Of a stretch of DNA of 64,000 nt, positions 60,073 to 64,000 are shown piece by piece. Origin of the DNA: Stratiolaelaps scimitus (Eukaryota > Arthropoda > Arachnida > Mesostigmata > Laelapidae); assembly GCA_019614645.1 (NCBI GenBank), contig JABWDB010000012.1, positions 6,944,001 through 7,008,000 of the forward strand. The letters run 5' to 3'. A program made the position numbers and the translations under genes. The notes under the pieces are model-generated. The model ran no database searches. It saw only the letters and a list, made by a program, of their open reading frames with translations, and had not been told where the DNA came from. Positions within the stretch are counted from its first letter, which is position 1; every line of letters begins with the position of its first letter.

Positions 60073-62025
60073 ACGTCGTTTTCCACAATTGTAATAGTCG
60101 CGACATTCGTCTCTCGTAACGGATGTTGCCGACAATGTGTCATCCCTTAGCAAAGTACACAGAACTGATATTAATAACAATATTGCATATATATATATAT
60201 ATATATATATATGGACACAGGGAGTTCGACAAGTCACGCGGCCCTATGGGAGACATTAGAAAAGTTTTCGACGGTTCCTAAAGCGGCCTCCCCCGCAATT
60301 TCCCATTCTTCTTTCTGGCAATACGCATTAGATGGTGACGTGCTGTGAAGCAACAAAAATGCTAAGAATATATTCACGACTATTAGAGCACGCTTCCACT
60401 GGATACCAAAGCAAGGTGTCGTCTCCTAATGTATCAACGCATCGAGCGTACGTCTAGTCATTGTTAAGGCATTGGTTTTCGTATAGGATGCCGCTGCTCA
60501 GCGTCGTCGACCGCTCAGCAGCTCTGCCCGCTTAGGTCTGCAGTCACAGGCAGCCAACGTGTTCCATATACAATAGTACGCGGCCTCTGTACCCCGTTTC
60601 TTTGATGGCTTCCGTCCGACAGTCCGTCCAACCACCCGGCCGCTCGTGGGTGTGTCCGTTGGACGGTCGGTGGTCGGTCGGTCGGTTGCGTTGGGTGTCC
60701 CCCGAAAGCCGGGGTCTTGCTCGACGAATAGCGTTCGCGAAGGGCGATCCCTTGCGATCACTTTTTGGGGGCGCTTCATCAGTCACCATTCTCGTTGCAC
60801 TCACCATTCTTGCGCCAGCCTCGGCCGCTACAAGGAAAAGTACACCCGAAGTCCCGTCCCTCGCCCTCCATTCCTTGCAGGCCGAGTCAAGGCAGGCGCA
60901 GCCGACGAGGTCCAACCACGTTGTCTCTATTGTTGTGAACGCGGAAGCCGCCAGCAACTACCAGATGTGCCAGACGCAACCGCACCCGGACCCGCACACA
61001 TGGCATTGCATCGCGACTTGGGGTATGGCTTGGCAAGGCTATCAGCGCCGCTGACACCGTCGTGCGGAGCAGTGTTCTGCCCCACCGAGTTGTCGATACA
61101 CGCTGACGAAAGGTGGCCAAACACCGGGTGTGGTAGCTCTACATACGATGCCGTGTGTCCGGCGAAGTGATGATCTGTAGTTGTTCGGCCAGCGCCGGTA
61201 CAACGTTTTTTTTCTTCCTTGCAGCAGAGGAGCTTGGCAGTAGTAGAGGCCCGGCAGCAGCAGCAGCCCGGTGTGGACTATTGTCCATGTGAAAGCACCG
61301 ATGGAGGGCTTGGCCAGGAGCCGTGACTGTAAGAGAACGAACGCGCCCTTCGGAAGCTACGTATCATAAAAATCATAATTGTCACCAGGACTACTATTTT
61401 TGTGGACCCTCTTAGCCGTGGCGGTACCCTTCTAGGCGGCGAACTTTCTCGGCCGTTATAACGGCAGTGGGTAGCTGGCGGCAATGCCAGCCACTCCTTT
61501 GTCTTCGGCTCCATCTCGTCATTTCTTCTTCTTTCAACCCTTCCTCCCAACGCTCCTCTCTATCATGCTTTTTGTTTTTGTTGTCTCGCAAGAAAAACAC
61601 GCTTGCGTGCCATGCGACGTGTGGTCGACAGCCTTTATTTAAATTTGCTTTCTTCAAGAACTACTCGTTTGCTTCAACTACTACCACCACTGCAACTAAG
61701 TATAACAAACACTTTCAATCCTGACCCCTAGCGGGCATCAAGGAAAGTGTCGTCCTTCGACGAGTGAGCCAAGTGACACATCTACCCTAGATGCGCGTCT
61801 ATGTTTCGCCTGCCGGAAGAGAATCATCCAGCTGAATCTCATCTTCTGCCACCTGATGTGTCCTGGACCGAAATTAGAACAAGCTGCATTCAACAGTCGA
61901 CATCAAGAACAAACCACAGCCTCCCTCCAGCTAACGCAAGCTATGCGTTTTATTTTTTCTATGATACATAACGAAAACACCGCGTTATCCGAACGACCAC
62001 CAGCATTTTGACGTAGTACAACGTT

Positions 62026-62028
<3 letters not shown>

Positions 62029-62058
<30 letters not shown>
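62029..62058. repeat. (TC)15 microsatellite
   Basis: A pure TC run. On the minus strand it falls in a frame as a Glu/Arg repeat, a by-product. Confidence 0.9.
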
Positions 62059-64000
62059 GCTCAGCCAACGCTCCCATTTGAAGGGGGCGGCTGGTCGGTA
62101 GCCGGCATCTAGTCGGGTGCGTGGGCTGTGCGTGCTTGGGTTCAGCTGAGCCGGAGGCGTACGAGGCCGGACGCATAACGTTGGTGGCAGGGAACAATAT
62201 CACCGTCAAATTACACCCTCTTTTTCCTCCTCCTACTGGCTGGTAGTGACGTTGGTGGCAGGGGCGGTAGTCGTTCGCTAGTGCGTCCCGTCACAGAACG
62301 ACAGAGGAAGAAGAAGACGACGACGACGAGTGAGGGCCGGCATATTGACTCTATGGTGGTTTCCAAATAGTCGGTTAGCTGTCGCTCGGCGACGCGGCGC
62401 AGACAAGGCGGCAGTTTGAGGAGGAACAGATCGTGCTTCTCCTCAGTCTCGAGGAAGGGATTTCCAGAAGGGTGCAAAGGCAACCGCCGCCAACGATCCG
62501 AGGCCCGGCGAGCAAAGCCAGCTTGCTTGCCTCTCTGCCCCGCCGGCTTTTCGTCCGACCACCCGTCGGTGTCGTTGCTGCGGGAGCAAGGTCAAGACGG
62601 TCACCACCAAGCATGGTCCCCATCATTTTAGCAGTGGCAGCAGTCGCGGACGCAGCATCGTGCGGCCGTACAGAGAGAAACACATTCGGCCTCAGCAGAG
62701 CCCCTCTTTCTCTCCCAGAACGGCAGGGGCAGACCCGTATAGTTTCAGGGGGTTTGAGCGGTCTCTGACCGCGAGGCCCTGTGCCCTTTAGGTCTCTCCT
62801 TCCAACCAACCCGCACTGTCTCACGCTCTCTTTCTCGCAAGTGGAGTGCACCCCCGATCGTCGTTGGAGCTAAAGTGCCTCTCTCCCTGCTTTCGGTTCG
62901 GACGCGTCCGTCCCCTGTGGTTTGGCTGGTGGAAACCGCCAGTCAGCCTCGGCCCCAGTGGCCGCCGCCGCTACAAATACTCCAATATGGGTAATTTTCG
63001 AAAGGTCCATGACCATCACATCACCATGTGTGCGTATGTGTGTGCATGTATGTGCGGCCAAACTGATCGTTGTCGACGCTTCGTCCATCCTCAACCTCTG
63101 GGCCCTCGCTGGATGTGGCCCTCATCTGTGAGACCCTCATCCGGCCACTATACAATGGTTGGTGACCCATATTTTTCGAGCTTCTCTCTCTCTCTCTCTC
63201 CCTATCTCCCTTTTGAAGAGATGAAGAACAAGCGGATTTTGTACAGGAACATGACGCGGTTCAATTGGATCGGTGGACGTAGCAGCAGTAAGGTACACCA
63301 ACCATAGGTACTAACATACATTGTTTCGGCATCATTGCATCATCAGGTTCCGAATGCGTCAAGCAGGATGTTTCCAAGCTAATCTGCCAGTCTTGTCGCT
63401 AATCTCTCAGCGCATCGGATGCACATTGCGTGGCCGCTAACCATTAGAGTATCCTGGGCAGATTATCCAAATTATTATTCCTCTCTCGTCATTGCAATTC
63501 AGCATACATCAAGTACAGAGTGAGATCAGGTCAAGAAACAGATTGCTGGGAAAGTGTCCCTATAAATTAATCTCTATGTTTGCAAGTGCCTTCGGCAAAG
63601 TGGGGTTACCGCTTACGATTTCATTTTCGTTGGTCGCCGTCGTTTAGGTTCTCCTGTGGCGGATCCTGTTATTCTGGACGTTTGTGCGTCGGTTTTGACA
63701 AAGCGTCACGAAAAATGCCACTAAGAAATTGTTAACTATATTTCTACGTCGTCGCCGGCGAAATCTCTCTCCTTGAAAACGACATCGATACTGTCTTGGA
63801 AATCTCGTCTACGCTGCACAGATAGTACTGGAGGTCGACCTGATTAAACGCTAGATTGCTCTGATCTTCATCTACGAGTTTATCAAGCTTCATTTATTAA
63901 ATATTACGTCGCTTACGACAGCTATTGCTTACGACTTTTCGTATATTAGAGACGACTAGATATCAGCTATTATATGATTGAGCTGAAACAACTTTCGAAC

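Larger units (their letters stand above)
59826..64000. other. Right end of the window: GC-rich, no named gene
   Basis: After the carrier 3' UTR there is a (TA)n at 60187-60212 and GC-rich DNA at 60.6-61.15 and 62.25-63.0 kb with overlapping open frames on both strands. A (TC)15 lies at 62029-62058. Two splice-acceptor-like sites stand out: TTTTCTTCCTTGCAG (to 61224) and a long pyrimidine tract ending TTTTGAAG near 63218, each followed by short open frames. These suggest exons but do not identify a gene. Confidence 0.3.

Noticed and set aside
60602..61054. 150-codon plus-strand frame with a signal-peptide-like stretch
   Set aside because: Other frames here, on both strands, are equally long; the hydrophobic stretch is internal and no family is recognised.
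63219..63293. Possible 75-bp exon after a long pyrimidine tract
   Set aside because: The tract is a (CT)n microsatellite and the reading frame cannot be chosen; noted only in the regional entry.

Overview
This is animal nuclear DNA, gene-poor and repeat-rich. The evidence is short tRNA-derived retroposons (SINEs) with poly(A) tails and target-site duplications, many (TA)n and other microsatellites, splice-like signals, and a clearly metazoan mitochondrial phosphate carrier. The composition, small SINEs and single-exon genes would suit an arthropod, perhaps a mite, but nothing here fixes the species.

Layout. From 1 to about 35.2 kb I find no recognisable intact gene. That part holds microsatellites, GC-rich patches that may be promoters or first exons, SINE fragments, a 90-bp tandem repeat and a few weak exon-like frames. 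From 35.3 to 42.5 kb lies the main feature: three intronless, same-strand genes (called A, B and C here) about 3.0 kb apart from start to start. They encode divergent members of one protein family that I do not recognise: a helical or coiled-coil N-terminal half, a linker, one hydrophobic segment ending in a shared D/E-F-hydrophobic-K/R-R...A-H signature, and a Cys/Tyr/Gln-rich tail. Each has a copy of an 18-bp motif 90-140 bp upstream of its ATG, and A and B each have an AACAAC/GTTGTT hairpin about 190 bp past the stop. Two SINE insertions sit between A and B.

From 42.7 to 45.0 kb a 1,126-bp block occurs twice in direct orientation, 1,175 bp apart and nearly identical. The junction is a 59-bp inverted copy of an internal part of the block, as in a template-switch rearrangement. 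From 45 to 50.3 kb there are several coding-like stretches: a possible 3' exon pair, a 118-codon frame ending next to a perfect hairpin, and a plausible small three-exon gene with a GC-AG intron. From 50.3 to 58.6 kb there are SINEs, a G-rich block and unassigned DNA. At 58.8-59.8 kb is an intact intronless phosphate carrier (SLC25A3 type), probably a retrogene. The rest, to 64 kb, is GC-rich with no gene I can name.

Only the carrier has a known role (phosphate import into mitochondria). The A/B/C array is the best candidate for an undescribed system. Shared upstream and downstream elements suggest common regulation, but its function is unknown.
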